The notes beneath the pieces were generated by a model that saw only the letters and a program-made list of their open reading frames with translations, made no database searches and had not been told where the DNA came from. A stretch of DNA of 46,300 nucleotides from Gemmatimonadetes bacterium 13_1_40CM_69_22 (GTDB lineage: Bacteria > Gemmatimonadota > Gemmatimonadetes > Gemmatimonadales > GWC2-71-9), in NCBI GenBank assembly GCA_001917665.1, contig MNEL01000007.1:1-46300 (forward strand). Direction: 5' to 3'. The stretch's first letter is position 1, and every line of letters starts with the position of its first letter. Below, one piece after another: positions 6,942 to 17,514 of this stretch. A program made the position numbers and the translations under genes.

Positions 6942-8410
6942 CCAGTTTCGTCGAGGCGGCGCGGCGCGAGAAGCTGGCCGAGCTGATTAAGCGCGGCGTG
7001 GCGGCGTTCGCGTACCGGTTCGATCGCACGGGCACCGCGCGCGCGGCGCTCGACGGATACCGCGACGGCGACGCGACGGTGCACCGGCTCGCGGGGCGGC
7101 TCGTGCTGCTCCGCCCGATGGGGAAGACCACGTTCGGACACGTGGAGGATGCGAGCGGCAAGATCCAAGTGTATTTCAAGATCGACGCCCTCGGGGCCGA
7201 CCCATACGAGGTGGTGAAGCTGCTCGACCTGGGTGACGTGATCGGCGTCGAGGGGCCGCTGTTCCGGACGAAGACCGGCGAGGTCACCGTGCGGGTCGAG
7301 CGGCTCACCCTGCTCGCGAAGTCGTTGCGGCCGCTGCCGCTCGGCAAGGAGGACGCGAGCGGGGTGCGGCACGGCGAGCTCTCCGACCCGGAGCTGCGCG
7401 CCCGCCAGCGGTATGCCGACCTCGCCGTGCACTCCGACGTGCGCGAGATCTTCCGGCTGCGCGCCCGCGTGGTGAGCTACGTGCGCCGGTTCCTCGACGC
7501 GCGCGGCTACCTCGAGGTCGAGACGCCCGTGCTGCAGCCGCTGTACGGCGGGGCGACGGCGCGGCCGTTCAAGACCCACTACGAAGCGCTCGACGCGACC
7601 TTCTACCTGCGGATCGCCGACGAGCTCTACCTCAAGCGCTGCATCGTGGGCGGGCTCGAAAGGGTGTATGAGATCGGCCACGACTTTCGGAACGAGGGGC
7701 TGTCGCGGTTTCACAATCCCGAGTTCACGATGGCCGAGTGGTACCAGGCCTACGCCGACTACGACGTGATGCGCGAGTTCACGGAGGAGATGCTGGCGGG
7801 ACTCGTGGCCGATCTGTTCGGCACCACGACGCTCGAGCGACACGGCGCGACGCTCTCGTTCGCCCGGCCCTTCGCGAGCAAGGACTATTACGCCCTGGTG
7901 CGCGAGACGGCGGGCCTCGATCTGGCGCACGCGACCGAGGCCGAGCTGCGGGCGGCCCTGCAGCGCAAGGACATCGCCGACGTGGACGCGCTTTCGGGAG
8001 CGAAGCTCGTCGACGAGGTCTTCAAGAATTTCGTCGAGCCGACCCTGGTGCAGCCCACCTTCGTGCTCGATTATCCGGTCGCGCTGTCGCCGCTCGCGAA
8101 ACTCAAGCGCGGCGACGCGACGCGCGTCGAGCGCTGGGAGCTGTTCATCCAGAAGCGAGAGATTGCGAACGCGTTCAGCGAGCTCAACGATCCCGAGGAG
8201 CAGCGCCGCCGCTTCGAGCAGCAGGCGCGCCTGCGCGCCGTTGGCGACCAGGAAGCCCAGCAGCTCGACGAGGATTTCCTGCGCGCGCTCGAGTACGGCA
8301 TGCCTCCCACCGGCGGCGTGGGGCTGGGGATCGACCGGCTGCTCATGATCCTCGCGGACCAGACGAACATCCGCGACGTCATCCTGTTCCCGATGCTGCG
8401 CCCCGAATGA
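6938..8410 (+). CDS. lysS: Lysyl-tRNA synthetase, class II
   Basis: The enzyme charges tRNA-Lys with lysine. The 490-residue product has an N-terminal OB-fold anticodon-binding domain ([21 protein letters not shown] and following) and a class II catalytic core. Core motifs are [17 protein letters not shown], motif 2 [20 protein letters not shown], and motif 3 [15 protein letters not shown] near the C-terminus. The length is typical. GTG 6938 overlaps the prfB stop by four bases; longer open frames upstream lie entirely within prfB and were rejected. It is followed with an ATGA overlap by lolC/E. Confidence 0.96.
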   Translation: MTSFVEAARREKLAELIKRGVAAFAYRFDRTGTARAALDGYRDGDATVHRLAGRLVLLRPMGKTTFGHVEDASGKIQVYFKIDALGADPYEVVKLLDLGDVIGVEGPLFRTKTGEVTVRVERLTLLAKSLRPLPLGKEDASGVRHGELSDPELRARQRYADLAVHSDVREIFRLRARVVSYVRRFLDARGYLEVETPVLQPLYGGATARPFKTHYEALDATFYLRIADELYLKRCIVGGLERVYEIGHDFRNEGLSRFHNPEFTMAEWYQAYADYDVMREFTEEMLAGLVADLFGTTTLERHGATLSFARPFASKDYYALVRETAGLDLAHATEAELRAALQRKDIADVDALSGAKLVDEVFKNFVEPTLVQPTFVLDYPVALSPLAKLKRGDATRVERWELFIQKREIANAFSELNDPEEQRRRFEQQARLRAVGDQEAQQLDEDFLRALEYGMPPTGGVGLGIDRLLMILADQTNIRDVILFPMLRPE

Positions 8411-9744
8411 CGCTCCCCCTCTCGTTCCCGCCGCAGCACGCCCTGCTCGCGGCCGCCGCGGTCGCGATCTCGCTGTATCTGTGGCATTACCGGCCGTCGT
8501 CCCTCGAGGCGCAGATCGCGCTGCGCTACCTCCAGAGTCGGCGCTCGTCGCGCCTGCTCTCGCTCATCACGGTGATCGCGGTCGGCGGCGTCACCGTCGG
8601 GGTGATGGCGCTGGTGGTCGTGCTCGGCGTGATGAACGGCCTCCAGGCGGACCTGCGGGACAAGATCCTCGTGGCGAACCCGCACTTGCGCGTCCTCACC
8701 TACGGCGAGGGGCTGCGGCTGGACGACTGGCACCGCGTGCTGGAGCGGGTGCGTCGCACGCCCGGGGTCGAGGCGGCGGCGCCGTTCGTCCTCACGCAGG
8801 CGGGGATCAGCGCGGGTCACGACTACGCGGAGGGCGTCGTCGTGCTGGGCGTCGAGGCCGATACCGGCCGCCGCGCCGTGACGAGCTTCGCCCACCACTT
8901 CACGAAGGGCGACCTCCGCTTTCGCACCACGCGGCCCGACGTGGAGGGCGGCATCGCCCTCGGCGCCCGGCTCGCGTCCAAACTCTCGGCCTACCCCGGG
9001 GACGTCGTGAATCTCGTGGCCTTCTCGGGAACCAAGTTCAACCCGAGCCTCGGCGCCTACGTCCCGCAATTCCATCGCTACGAGGTCACGGGGCTGTTCG
9101 ACACCGGGATGTACGAGTACGACAACAGCTACGTCGCGCTCGACCGCCGTGCGGCGCAGCGCTTCGCCGGGCTCGACACCGCGGTGACGGGAATTGAAGT
9201 GCGCCTGGCGGACCCCTGGCAGGCCCGCGCATTCGCGCTCCAGCTCGAGAGTCAGCTCGTCTACCCGTATCGCGCGCTCGACTGGCAGACGCAGAACCAG
9301 TCGCTCTTCTCGGCCTTGAAGCTCGAGAAACTCGCCATGGCGTTCGTGGTGTTTCTCATCTGCGTCGTGGCGGCGTTCAACGTGGTGGGAACTCTGACGA
9401 TGGTGGTGCGCGACAAGACCCGTGAGATCGGCATCCTCCTGGCCATGGGGCTCAAGCAACGCTCGATCAGGCGGATCTTTCTCGCGCAGGGGATCCTGGT
9501 CGGGCTGACCGGAACCTCGCTCGGCGTCCTGCTCGGATTCGTCGTGGGCGGCATGGTGAACCGGGGTCACTGGATCCCGATCGACCCGTCGATCTACTTC
9601 ATCGACCACCTCCCGGTGCGCATGCAGCTGCTCGATGCGCTCTCCGTCATTGCCGCCAGCCTCCTCGTCGCCATGCTCGCGCCCCTCTATCCCTCGGTGC
9701 AGGCGGCGCGCCTCGATCCCGTCACCGCGATTCGGTACGAATGA
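8407..9744 (+). CDS. Lipoprotein-releasing ABC transporter permease LolC/LolE
   Basis: Together with LolD it extracts mature lipoproteins from the inner membrane for passage to the outer membrane. The 445-residue product has [10 protein letters not shown] at the start of the family fold, [19 protein letters not shown] after the first core helix, a large periplasmic domain (about residues 75-300), and three C-terminal helices with [19 protein letters not shown]. An additional N-terminal hydrophobic segment (about residues 11-26) precedes the usual start; no in-frame ATG or GTG offers a shorter form. Only one LolC/E-type gene is next to lolD, so the transporter may be homodimeric or have a partner elsewhere. 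Confidence 0.9.
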   Translation: MTLPLSFPPQHALLAAAAVAISLYLWHYRPSSLEAQIALRYLQSRRSSRLLSLITVIAVGGVTVGVMALVVVLGVMNGLQADLRDKILVANPHLRVLTYGEGLRLDDWHRVLERVRRTPGVEAAAPFVLTQAGISAGHDYAEGVVVLGVEADTGRRAVTSFAHHFTKGDLRFRTTRPDVEGGIALGARLASKLSAYPGDVVNLVAFSGTKFNPSLGAYVPQFHRYEVTGLFDTGMYEYDNSYVALDRRAAQRFAGLDTAVTGIEVRLADPWQARAFALQLESQLVYPYRALDWQTQNQSLFSALKLEKLAMAFVVFLICVVAAFNVVGTLTMVVRDKTREIGILLAMGLKQRSIRRIFLAQGILVGLTGTSLGVLLGFVVGGMVNRGHWIPIDPSIYFIDHLPVRMQLLDALSVIAASLLVAMLAPLYPSVQAARLDPVTAIRYE

Positions 9745-10442
9745 GCGCCCTCCTCGAGGCCCGGGGGATCCGCAAGGTGTTCGCCAGCGGCGACGGCCAG
9801 CCGCTGGAGGTGCTGCGCGGCGTGGAGCTGGAGGCCCGCCGTGGGGAGTTCGTGGCGATTGTGGGCGCCTCGGGCGCGGGCAAGAGCACGCTGCTGCACC
9901 TGCTCGGCGCGCTGGACTCCCCGACGAGCGGGGACGTCTGGCTCGACGGCTCGCGCTACGCCGACCTGGATGCCGGCGAACTCGCCGAGCTCCGGAACCG
10001 CAAGTTGGGGTTTGTCTTCCAGTTCCACCATCTCTTGCGGGAATTCTCCGCCTTGGAGAACGTGATGATGCCGCTCCTGATCGGGGGAGCGGCGTCGCGC
10101 CGGGCTAGGTCGCGGGCGGAGGAGCTGCTCTCGCTCGTCGGGCTCGCCGGCCGGATGACGCACCGCCCGGCCGAGCTGTCCGGGGGGGAGCAGCAGCGCT
10201 GCGCCGTCGCCCGCGCCCTCGTGCACGACCCGAGCCTCGTGCTCGCCGACGAACCGTCGGGGAACCTGGATCACGCCAACTCGGACCGCCTGCACGAGGT
10301 CTTCTTCCGGCTGGCACGCGAGTATGAGACGGCGGTCGTGGTGGTCACCCACAACCGACAGCTGGCCGGCCGCGCGGACCGAATCTTGCTACTGGAGGAC
10401 GGCAGGCTCGCTGCCGTGACTTCGGTGGACGCGATACCGTGA
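9741..10442 (+). CDS. lolD: Lipoprotein-releasing system ATPase LolD
   Basis: This is the ABC ATPase of the Lol transporter. The 233-residue product has Walker A GASGAGKST at residues 42-50, a Q-loop in FQFHHLL, the signature LSGGEQQR, Walker B VLADEPSGNLD and the H-loop in VVTHN. FQFHHLLREFSALENVMMPLLI is typical of LolD/MacB-class ATPases. ATG 9741 overlaps the permease stop, strong evidence that the two are one functional unit. The stop overlaps the next gene. Confidence 0.94.
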   Translation: MSALLEARGIRKVFASGDGQPLEVLRGVELEARRGEFVAIVGASGAGKSTLLHLLGALDSPTSGDVWLDGSRYADLDAGELAELRNRKLGFVFQFHHLLREFSALENVMMPLLIGGAASRRARSRAEELLSLVGLAGRMTHRPAELSGGEQQRCAVARALVHDPSLVLADEPSGNLDHANSDRLHEVFFRLAREYETAVVVVTHNRQLAGRADRILLLEDGRLAAVTSVDAIP

Positions 10443-10939
10443 TGCTGTGCGACAACTGCAAGGAGCGCGAGGTGGAAATCCACCTCACCAAGGTGGAGAA
10501 CGACACCAAGGTGACGCTACACTTGTGCAAGCAATGCGCCCAGCAGAAGGGTTTCGAAACCGGCGATTCCATCCTCAAGTCGCCGCTCGGCGGCTTCATC
10601 CAAGCCATGGGGAAGGGGGGGGCGAGCCTGCTCCCCACACCCGCCGACGGCCTGCGCTGCGCCGCTTGCGGCAGCACCCTCAAAGACTTCCGCGAATCCG
10701 GGCGGCTGGGGTGCGCCCAGTGCTACGAGTCGTTCCAGACCCACTTGCGTGACCTGCTCCGGCGCCTGCACGGGTCGAGCCAGCATGTCGGCGAGCGCTA
10801 TGCGCCGCCCGGCGCGGGGGACGCCGCCGACCCGCGGATCCGACTGCTGGATCTGCGCGAGCAGCTGCGCCGTGCCGTGGAGAACGAGAACTTCGAGCTC
10901 GCCGCCGAGCTGCGCGACCGCATCCAGGTGCTCGAATGA
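10442..10939 (+). CDS. mcsA: McsA-like zinc-binding activator of the McsB arginine kinase
   Basis: The 165-residue protein has two CxxC zinc-binding modules: MLCDNCKEREVEIHL with LCKQCAQQ, and LRCAACGSTL with LGCAQCYESF. A C-terminal UVR motif covers LRRAVENENFELAAELRDRI. In Firmicutes McsA activates the protein arginine kinase McsB, and here it directly precedes mcsB with an ATGA overlap. I chose ATG 10442, overlapping the lolD stop (10440-10442); an adjacent GTG at 10439 would add one residue. No CtsR repressor gene accompanies the cluster. Confidence 0.88.
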   Translation: MLCDNCKEREVEIHLTKVENDTKVTLHLCKQCAQQKGFETGDSILKSPLGGFIQAMGKGGASLLPTPADGLRCAACGSTLKDFRESGRLGCAQCYESFQTHLRDLLRRLHGSSQHVGERYAPPGAGDAADPRIRLLDLREQLRRAVENENFELAAELRDRIQVLE

Positions 10940-12009
10940 TCGATTTATCCCTGCTCCCCGACGGCGGGATCGGCTGGCTCGACGCCTCCGGGCCGAAGCC
11001 GAGCATCGTGTTATCGACCCGCATCCGGCTCGCGCGTAACCTGCAGGGCCACGTCTTCAGCCAGCGTGCCGGCGACGCCGACCGCACGGCCGTGCTCACG
11101 CGTGTGGCCGAAGCGGGGGCAGCGAGCGACCGGCTGGGGGCGGCCGTGACGTTCCGGCTCGACCAGCTCGAGCGGGGAGAGCGCCAGCTCCTGCACGAGC
11201 GCCACCTGGTGAGCAAGGAGCTGGCGGGACTCGACCGCGAGGCACGGCCGCGGCCGGGGGCGGCACTGCTGGTGCAGGGGGCCGTGGGGGTGATGGTCAA
11301 CGAGGAGGACCATCTGCGATTGCATGGAATGCGTTCGGGATTCGCGCTGGAAGAGGCGTATGCCGAAGTGGAGGCGATAGATGCCGATCTAGGGGGCTTG
11401 CTGCCTTTCGCGTTTCATCCGGAATTTGGCTATCTTACCTCGTGCCCGACGAATGCCGGGACGGGGCTGCGCGCGAGCGTTCTTATCCACTTGCCGGGCC
11501 TCGTTTTGACCAAGGAGATCGGGAAGGTACTTCAAGGACTGGCCCAGGTCGGGCTGACCTTCCGTGGCTTGTACGGCGAGGGCAGCGAAGTCGTCGGGAA
11601 CTTCTTTCAGTTATCCAACCAGACGACGCTGGGCAAGTCGGAAGACGAGCTGCTCGACCACCTCGGCAAGATCGTCCGCCAGGTGATCGAGTACGAGGAG
11701 CAGGCGCGCGAGATCCTGCTGCAGAAGGCGCCCACCGAGGTCGCGGATAAGACGTGGCGGGCCTACGGGTTACTGAAGTACGCGCGCAGCCTGTCGTTTG
11801 AAGAGGCGATGAATTTGCTGAGCGGGGTGCGGTTGGGGGTGGGGTTGAATCTGATCCCGGGGTTGAGTGTATACACACTCAACAAGTTGTTGATATTCAC
11901 CCAGCCCGCGCACCTCGCGGCGCTCGAAGGTCGTCCAGGCGGCGATCCTGAGTTGCCGACGGTGCGCGCGACCTATGTGCGCCGCGTGCTTGCGACCGAA
12001 GCAGTCTGA
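10936..12009 (+). CDS. mcsB: Protein arginine kinase McsB
   Basis: McsB phosphorylates arginine residues on proteins; in Bacillus the mark delivers clients to ClpC-ClpP. The 357-residue product has the phosphagen-kinase-type ATP-guanido fold: VLSTRIRLARNL near residues 27-38, VMVNEEDHLRLHGMRSG, the active-site Cys loop TSCPTNAGTGLRASV, and EVVGNFFQLSNQTTLGKSE. The C-terminal part, with ARSLSFEEAMNLLSGVRLGV, carries the region that binds phosphoarginine in Bacillus. The start overlaps mcsA, and clpC begins 12 bases after the stop, preserving the kinase-unfoldase pairing. Confidence 0.95.
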   Translation: MIDLSLLPDGGIGWLDASGPKPSIVLSTRIRLARNLQGHVFSQRAGDADRTAVLTRVAEAGAASDRLGAAVTFRLDQLERGERQLLHERHLVSKELAGLDREARPRPGAALLVQGAVGVMVNEEDHLRLHGMRSGFALEEAYAEVEAIDADLGGLLPFAFHPEFGYLTSCPTNAGTGLRASVLIHLPGLVLTKEIGKVLQGLAQVGLTFRGLYGEGSEVVGNFFQLSNQTTLGKSEDELLDHLGKIVRQVIEYEEQAREILLQKAPTEVADKTWRAYGLLKYARSLSFEEAMNLLSGVRLGVGLNLIPGLSVYTLNKLLIFTQPAHLAALEGRPGGDPELPTVRATYVRRVLATEAV

Positions 12010-12021
12010 GGCGGGGGATCG

Positions 12022-14502
12022 ATGAACGGCTACAACTTCACGGATCGCGTGCGCAAGGTCTTGCAAATGGCGCGGGAGGAAGCCGCGCGCCTACACCACG
12101 AATATGTGGGGACCGAGCACATCCTGCTGGGACTGATCCGCGAAGGCGAAGGCGTCGCGGCGGCCGTGCTGACCAATCTCAACGTCGATCTCGAAGAGAT
12201 CCAGCAAAAGATCGAGGAGACGGTGAAGAAAGGAAAAGCGGCTGCGGCGGCCGGGCCTGATCTCCCCTACACCTCACGGGCCAAGAAGGTTCTCGAGCTC
12301 GCGATGAGCGAGGCGCGCGAGCTGAACCACTCCTACGTGGGCACCGAGCACCTGCTGCTCGGCCTGTTGCGCGAGGAGAAGGGCATCGCCGCGCAGGTGC
12401 TGACCGACGCCGGCGTCAACCTCGAGCAGGCGCGCGCCGAAACGTTGCGGCTGCTCGGCAGCGAGATGCCCTCGGGCCCCGCTCCGTCCGGCGGGGGCGC
12501 GCAGCCGGCGAGCCCGAAGAGCGAAAAGAAGTCGAAGACGCCGGCGCTCGACCACTTCTGCCGCGACTTGACGCAGCTCGCGGCCGAGGGCCAGCTCGAC
12601 CCCACGATCGGGCGGCAAAAAGAGATCGAGCGCGTGATGGAGATCCTGTCGCGCCGCAAGAAGAACAATCCGGTGCTGATCGGCGAGCCGGGCGTGGGGA
12701 AGACGGCGATCGTCGAGGGACTGGCACAGTTGATCGCGAGCGGCCAGTGCCCGGACGCGCTCAAGGATCACCGCGTGCTGTCGCTCGACATGGCGGCGGT
12801 CATCGCCGGCACCAAGTACCGCGGGCAGTTCGAGGAGCGCCTCAAGGCGATCATCAACGAGATCGCCCAGAACCGCAACATCATCCTGTTCATCGACGAG
12901 CTGCACACGCTGGTCGGCGCGGGCGCGGCGGAGGGCGCGGTCGACGCGTCGAACATGCTCAAGCCGGCGCTCGCCCGGGGCGAGCTGCAATGCGTCGGCG
13001 CGTCCACGCTGAACGAGTACCGCAAATACATCGAGAAGGACGGCGCGCTCGAGCGGCGCTTCCAGACGGTGATCGTCGATCCGCCGACGGTCCACGAGAC
13101 GATCGAGATCCTGAAGGGTCTGCGGAAGCGCTACGAGGAGCACCACCGGGTGATCATCCCGGACGAGTCGCTCGATGCCGCCGCTAAGCTCTCCGAGCGC
13201 TACATCACCGACCGGTTCTTGCCCGACAAGGCCATCGATGTGATCGACGAGGCGGGAGCGCGGGCGCGGCTCGCGGCGCAGGTGCCGCCGCCCGAGGTCG
13301 CCGCCCTCAAGGACAAGCTCGAGCACATCAACGGCGAGAAGGAGGGCGCAGTCCGCGACCAGAACTTCGAGCGGGCGGCGGCGCTGCGTGACCAGGAGCG
13401 CGAGCTCCAGTCCGACATTCGCCGCAAGCAGGAGGCGTGGGAGAAGGAGCGCGCCACCCACCGGCCCACGATCAACGAAGAGGGTGTGGCCTTCATCGTG
13501 TCGCGTTGGACCGGGATCCCGGTGACGCGGCTGCAGGAGGCCGAGACGGCCCGGCTGCTCCGGATGGAGGAGGAGCTGCACCAGACGGTGGTAGGCCAGG
13601 ACGAAGCGATCGCGGTGATCTCGCGCGCCATTCGGCGCAGCCGCGCGGGCTTGAAGGACCCCAAGCGGCCGATCGGCTCGTTCATCTTCTGCGGTCCCAC
13701 GGGTGTCGGCAAGACCGAGCTGGCCCGGGCGCTCGCGCGTTTCCTGTTTGCGGACGCCAACGCCCTGATCCGTGTGGATATGTCGGAGTACATGGAGAAG
13801 TTCTCCGTGAGCCGGCTGATCGGCGCGCCGCCGGGGTACGTCGGCTACGAGGACTCGGGCACGCTCACCAAGGCGGTGCGGCGCAAGCCCTACTCCGTCG
13901 TGCTGCTCGACGAAATCGAGAAGGCGCATCCTGACGTCTTCAACATCCTGCTGCAGGTGCTGGACGAGGGACACCTGACGGACAACTACGGGCGCGTCAT
14001 CGACTTCAAGAACACCGTCGTCATCATGACCTCGAACGTCGGCGCGCGTGACATGGTCAAGGGCAAGGCCCTGGGCTTCGCGCAGCCCGATGCGCGAGCC
14101 ACCTTCGAGAAGCTGGCGGAGAAGGTCAAGGAAGAGATCAACAAGACCTTCAACCCCGAGTTCCTGAACCGCCTGGACGACGTCATCGTGTTCCACCCGC
14201 TCACGCGGGAACACATCACCCAGATCGTGGCGATTCTGCTGCGGGAAGTGCAGAAGCGCCTGGGCGAGGAGGAGCTCACGCTCCGGTTAACGCCGGCGGG
14301 CACGGACTTCCTGGTGGACCGCGGCTACGATGAGCACTTCGGCGCGCGCCCGCTGAAGCGCGCCATCCAGAAGTACGTCGAGGATCCGCTCTCGGAGAAG
14401 ATCCTGATCGGCGAGTTCGCGCGGGGCGACGAGATCGAGGTCGACGTGGCCCCGGACAAGGAACGGCTGGCGTTCCGCGCGCTCTCCGGCTCGAAGGCGT
14501 GA
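12022..14502 (+). CDS. clpC: AAA+ unfoldase ClpC
   Basis: ClpC is a two-ring unfoldase that feeds substrates to ClpP. The 826-residue chain has two N-terminal repeats ([19 protein letters not shown] and its copy about 80 residues later), NBD1 with Walker A GEPGVGKT at 221-228 and Walker [10 protein letters not shown], a UVR-containing middle domain ([19 protein letters not shown]), and NBD2 with GPTGVGKT at 558-565. An LGF tripeptide in [11 protein letters not shown] fits the ClpP-docking loop. The middle domain marks it as ClpC rather than ClpB. No clpP is in the window. The stop overlaps bamA (GTGA), joining quality control to outer-membrane assembly. Confidence 0.96.
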   Translation: MNGYNFTDRVRKVLQMAREEAARLHHEYVGTEHILLGLIREGEGVAAAVLTNLNVDLEEIQQKIEETVKKGKAAAAAGPDLPYTSRAKKVLELAMSEARELNHSYVGTEHLLLGLLREEKGIAAQVLTDAGVNLEQARAETLRLLGSEMPSGPAPSGGGAQPASPKSEKKSKTPALDHFCRDLTQLAAEGQLDPTIGRQKEIERVMEILSRRKKNNPVLIGEPGVGKTAIVEGLAQLIASGQCPDALKDHRVLSLDMAAVIAGTKYRGQFEERLKAIINEIAQNRNIILFIDELHTLVGAGAAEGAVDASNMLKPALARGELQCVGASTLNEYRKYIEKDGALERRFQTVIVDPPTVHETIEILKGLRKRYEEHHRVIIPDESLDAAAKLSERYITDRFLPDKAIDVIDEAGARARLAAQVPPPEVAALKDKLEHINGEKEGAVRDQNFERAAALRDQERELQSDIRRKQEAWEKERATHRPTINEEGVAFIVSRWTGIPVTRLQEAETARLLRMEEELHQTVVGQDEAIAVISRAIRRSRAGLKDPKRPIGSFIFCGPTGVGKTELARALARFLFADANALIRVDMSEYMEKFSVSRLIGAPPGYVGYEDSGTLTKAVRRKPYSVVLLDEIEKAHPDVFNILLQVLDEGHLTDNYGRVIDFKNTVVIMTSNVGARDMVKGKALGFAQPDARATFEKLAEKVKEEINKTFNPEFLNRLDDVIVFHPLTREHITQIVAILLREVQKRLGEEELTLRLTPAGTDFLVDRGYDEHFGARPLKRAIQKYVEDPLSEKILIGEFARGDEIEVDVAPDKERLAFRALSGSKA

Positions 14503-16895
14503 TCCGCCAGCTTTCTTTCATTATTCTCGTGGGTTCGGTCGTACTCGCCCCGCGCGCCGCGCGCGCGCAGGGTGAGGCGCCCGCGCCCCAGACCGTCGCC
14601 CCCGACTCCATCGTGGTGCTCGGACTGCGTCGCCTGGAGCGCAGCCAGGTGCTGGAGCAGGGCGGGCTCGCCCCGGGTCGGCCGGTGGGCTATCGGGATA
14701 TTCAGCGCGCCGTCCAGGCGCTCTACACCACCGGCCAGTACGACGACGTGCGGGTCGAGCAAACCGCGGTGGGCGGACGCGAGCTGCTGATCGTGCGGGT
14801 GCGCGAACGCCCTATCCTGATCAAGTGGGCGCTGCGCGGGGTGAGCCGACTCGGCGAGCACGGCGTGCGCGACAAGGTGCAGCTGCTCGAGGGGCGGCCG
14901 ATCGACCCCGCCGCGGTGGCCCGCGGGCGCGGCCGCATCGACTCGCTGTACCGCGCGGAAGGCTACTACCTCGCCAGCGTCAAGGTGGTGCACGTCTACG
15001 AGGCCGACTCGTCCCGGGTCCGCGTGATCTTCGACGTGGACGAAGGCCGGCGCGTGGCGATCGCCCGGTTGAAGTTCGAGGGCACCACCCACTTTTCCGA
15101 CGCCGAGCTCGTCGGCCAGATGAAGACCGGCCCCGAGGGCTTCTGGTGGTTCCGCTCGGGCGACTACGACGACGACAAGCTGCGCGCGGATCTGCAGGAG
15201 CGGCTCCCCAAGTTCTACGGGGACCGGGGCTACGTCGACTTCCAGGTGCTGGGCGACACGCTGCTCGTCGACGACACGACGGGGAAGGCCACGCTCGTGG
15301 TGCGCGCGAGCGAGGGCGATCCCTATCGGGTCGGCACGTTCGAGATCGTGGGCAACCGCCGCTTCTCCACCGAGGACCTGGAGCAGCTGTTCCCCTTCAA
15401 AGGCGAGACGCGCACCGGGCTGTTGGGGTTGGGCGGGGTGCAGCGCGGCCCGGCGTACTTCAACCAGCAGAAGTGGGACGACGCCACCCAGCAGATGCGT
15501 ACGCTGTACTACAACAACGGCTACATCTACATGCAGCCGCGCGCCGAAGTGATCCGGCGCACCGGCGCGGACGGCAAGCCGGTGGTGGACCTGCGCTGGG
15601 TGATCACCGAAGGCCAACCCGCCATCGTCAACAAAGTTGAGATCGCCGGCAACGACGTCACGCACGAGCGCGTGATCCGCGAGGCGATCATCCTGCTCCC
15701 GGGGGACGTGTTCCGCCAGGACGCCCTGATCCGCTCCTACCAGAACATTTCGAACCTGGGGTTTTTCCAGCAGCCGGTGCCGTTCCCGGACACGCGGCCG
15801 GCGAACGATCAGGGGGACGTGGACGTCATCTTCCGGGTGACCGAGAAGCGCACGGGGAACATCAACTTCGGCGCCTCCGTGGGGCAAGGGACCGGCCTGG
15901 GCGGCTTCCTCGGGCTCGACGAACCGAACCTCTTCGGGCAAGGGAAGCGCGGCCGGTTCCAGTGGCAGTTCGGGAAGAACATCAACGACTTCGACCTGTC
16001 CTACACCGACCCCGCGTTCCGCGACTCGCGCGTCTCGATGACGGTGGGCGTGCACAACACCCGCCTGCGCTACACCATCTCCGACCTGGGGCAGCTGCGC
16101 CGGCGCGGCGGCAATCTCCAGTTCGGCTTCCCGCTGTTCAACGATCGCTACACGCGGCTGTTCGTCTCGTACGCCATCGACGATCAGACCTTCACCGGCG
16201 CGACCACCGGCCTCGCATCGCTCAGCTGCAACAACTGTATCCGCTCCACCATCGGCTTCTCGGTCATGCGCGACACCCGGATCGACCTGCCGTTTCCCAC
16301 GGCGGGGACGATGCACTCCGTCGGCCTCTCGCAAAGCGGCGGTCCGCTCGGGGGCACCGGCAACTTCCAGCGCGTGGACCTCGAGGGCCGCTGGTACGCC
16401 CCGCTCTCGAGCGGCGGCCGCACCGGCGGCGGGGTCAAGTTCGTCATGGGCCTCTCAACCCGGTCCGGATTCGTGTTCGGCAACTCGCCGTTCATCGACC
16501 AGCTGTTCACCATGGGCGGCACGCAGTACGGCATCCCCCTACGCGGCTACGACGAGTTCTCGATCACGCCGCACGGTTTCGACCCGAGCGCCAGCGGCGG
16601 GCAGGCGAGCGCCAGCGCGTTCGGAAAGACCTATCTCGCGATGACCGGGGAGGTGGGAGCCCGGCTGTCGCAGATGTTCTATGTGGCCGCGTTCTACGAC
16701 GCCGGCAATGTGTGGGCGCGCGCCGGGCAGTTCAACCCGACGCGGCTACTCCGCGGCGCCGGCATCGGGCTCAGCATCATCTCGCCGCTCGGCCCCATCG
16801 GCATCGACTGGGCGTACGGCTTCGACCGCACCGACGTGTTGGGCCGGCCGGCCCCCGGCTGGAAGCTGCACTTCAAGCTTGGCAATTTCTTCTGA
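14499..16895 (+). CDS. bamA: Outer-membrane protein assembly factor BamA
   Basis: BamA inserts beta-barrel proteins into the outer membrane. The 798-residue product has a signal peptide (SFIILVGSVVLAPRAARAQ), about five POTRA domains (residues about 35-450, with the repeated pattern RVAIARLKFEGTTHFSDAEL and FEIVGNRRFSTEDL), and a C-terminal 16-stranded barrel. The barrel contains FGLDEP-type loop residues (GLDEPNLFGQGKRGR), RGYDEFSITP and the terminal KLHFKLGNFF with C-terminal Phe. GTG 14499 overlaps the clpC stop. It is followed by skp after 62 bases, as in many diderms. Confidence 0.95.
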   Translation: MIRQLSFIILVGSVVLAPRAARAQGEAPAPQTVAPDSIVVLGLRRLERSQVLEQGGLAPGRPVGYRDIQRAVQALYTTGQYDDVRVEQTAVGGRELLIVRVRERPILIKWALRGVSRLGEHGVRDKVQLLEGRPIDPAAVARGRGRIDSLYRAEGYYLASVKVVHVYEADSSRVRVIFDVDEGRRVAIARLKFEGTTHFSDAELVGQMKTGPEGFWWFRSGDYDDDKLRADLQERLPKFYGDRGYVDFQVLGDTLLVDDTTGKATLVVRASEGDPYRVGTFEIVGNRRFSTEDLEQLFPFKGETRTGLLGLGGVQRGPAYFNQQKWDDATQQMRTLYYNNGYIYMQPRAEVIRRTGADGKPVVDLRWVITEGQPAIVNKVEIAGNDVTHERVIREAIILLPGDVFRQDALIRSYQNISNLGFFQQPVPFPDTRPANDQGDVDVIFRVTEKRTGNINFGASVGQGTGLGGFLGLDEPNLFGQGKRGRFQWQFGKNINDFDLSYTDPAFRDSRVSMTVGVHNTRLRYTISDLGQLRRRGGNLQFGFPLFNDRYTRLFVSYAIDDQTFTGATTGLASLSCNNCIRSTIGFSVMRDTRIDLPFPTAGTMHSVGLSQSGGPLGGTGNFQRVDLEGRWYAPLSSGGRTGGGVKFVMGLSTRSGFVFGNSPFIDQLFTMGGTQYGIPLRGYDEFSITPHGFDPSASGGQASASAFGKTYLAMTGEVGARLSQMFYVAAFYDAGNVWARAGQFNPTRLLRGAGIGLSIISPLGPIGIDWAYGFDRTDVLGRPAPGWKLHFKLGNFF

Positions 16896-16903
16896 GCTCG
16901 AGC

Positions 16904-16920
16904 CCCGCGCGCTTCGCGGG
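16904..16920 (+). repeat. Short GC hairpin between bamA and skp
   Basis: CCCGCG (16904-16909) pairs with CGCGGG (16915-16920) across a 5-base loop, 8 bases after the bamA stop. No T-run follows. It may stabilise the upstream mRNA or attenuate transcription into skp, but could be chance in DNA of this composition. Confidence 0.45.
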
Positions 16921-16957
16921 ATGACCTTTACCGCAAAAACTCTTCGGGAGACGTGTT

Positions 16958-17500
16958 ATGAGGCGAGCAGTGACGGTGTGGGCGTGGCTCGGCCTTCTCG
17001 CCGCGGCGGCGGCGCCGGGTGGGGCGCAGGCGCGCCCGTCGCAGCCTTCGCTCAAGATCGGGTTCATCAGCTCGCGGCAGATCCTGCAGCAGACGCCCGG
17101 GTACGCGGCGGCGGAGTCGACGTTCAACAAGGAGCTCGAGGGCTTCCGGGACGAGGTCAAGAAGCTGCAGCAGCAGCTCGATTCGGCGGTCCGGGTCTTC
17201 GACCAGCAGTTGATCGCGTTGTCGCCCGCGGCCAAGCAACAGAAGCAGAAGGACCTGCAGCAGCTGCAGCAGAAGTTCGAGCAGCGCTCGAACGATCTCC
17301 AGGGCCGCGCCCAGCAGCGCGAGCAGGAGCTGCTGCAGCCGATCCAGGCTCGCGTCAACGCGGTGATTCAGGGGCTCCGGGCCGAGGGGAATTACGCGCT
17401 GATCTTCGACGCCGACGCTCCTAACTCGAACATCGTCGCCGCCGATCCCGCCCTCGACATCACCAGCAAGGTGCTCGAGCGGCTGAAGCAGTCGCAGTAG
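16958..17500 (+). CDS. skp: Periplasmic chaperone Skp/OmpH
   Basis: Skp holds unfolded outer-membrane proteins on their way to BamA. The 180-residue product has a signal peptide (about residues 1-24, ending GGAQA), a short beta segment LKIGFISSRQIL, and a long glutamine-rich coiled coil (about 50-130). It then returns to a strand, YALIFDAD, giving the jellyfish-like family architecture. A purine-rich GGGAG lies a few bases before ATG 16958. Its place between bamA and lpxD is the classic order, so the call is firm despite the low sequence complexity of the coiled coil. Confidence 0.92.
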   Translation: MRRAVTVWAWLGLLAAAAAPGGAQARPSQPSLKIGFISSRQILQQTPGYAAAESTFNKELEGFRDEVKKLQQQLDSAVRVFDQQLIALSPAAKQQKQKDLQQLQQKFEQRSNDLQGRAQQREQELLQPIQARVNAVIQGLRAEGNYALIFDADAPNSNIVAADPALDITSKVLERLKQSQ

Positions 17501-17514
17501 CGGGCCCTAGCCCC

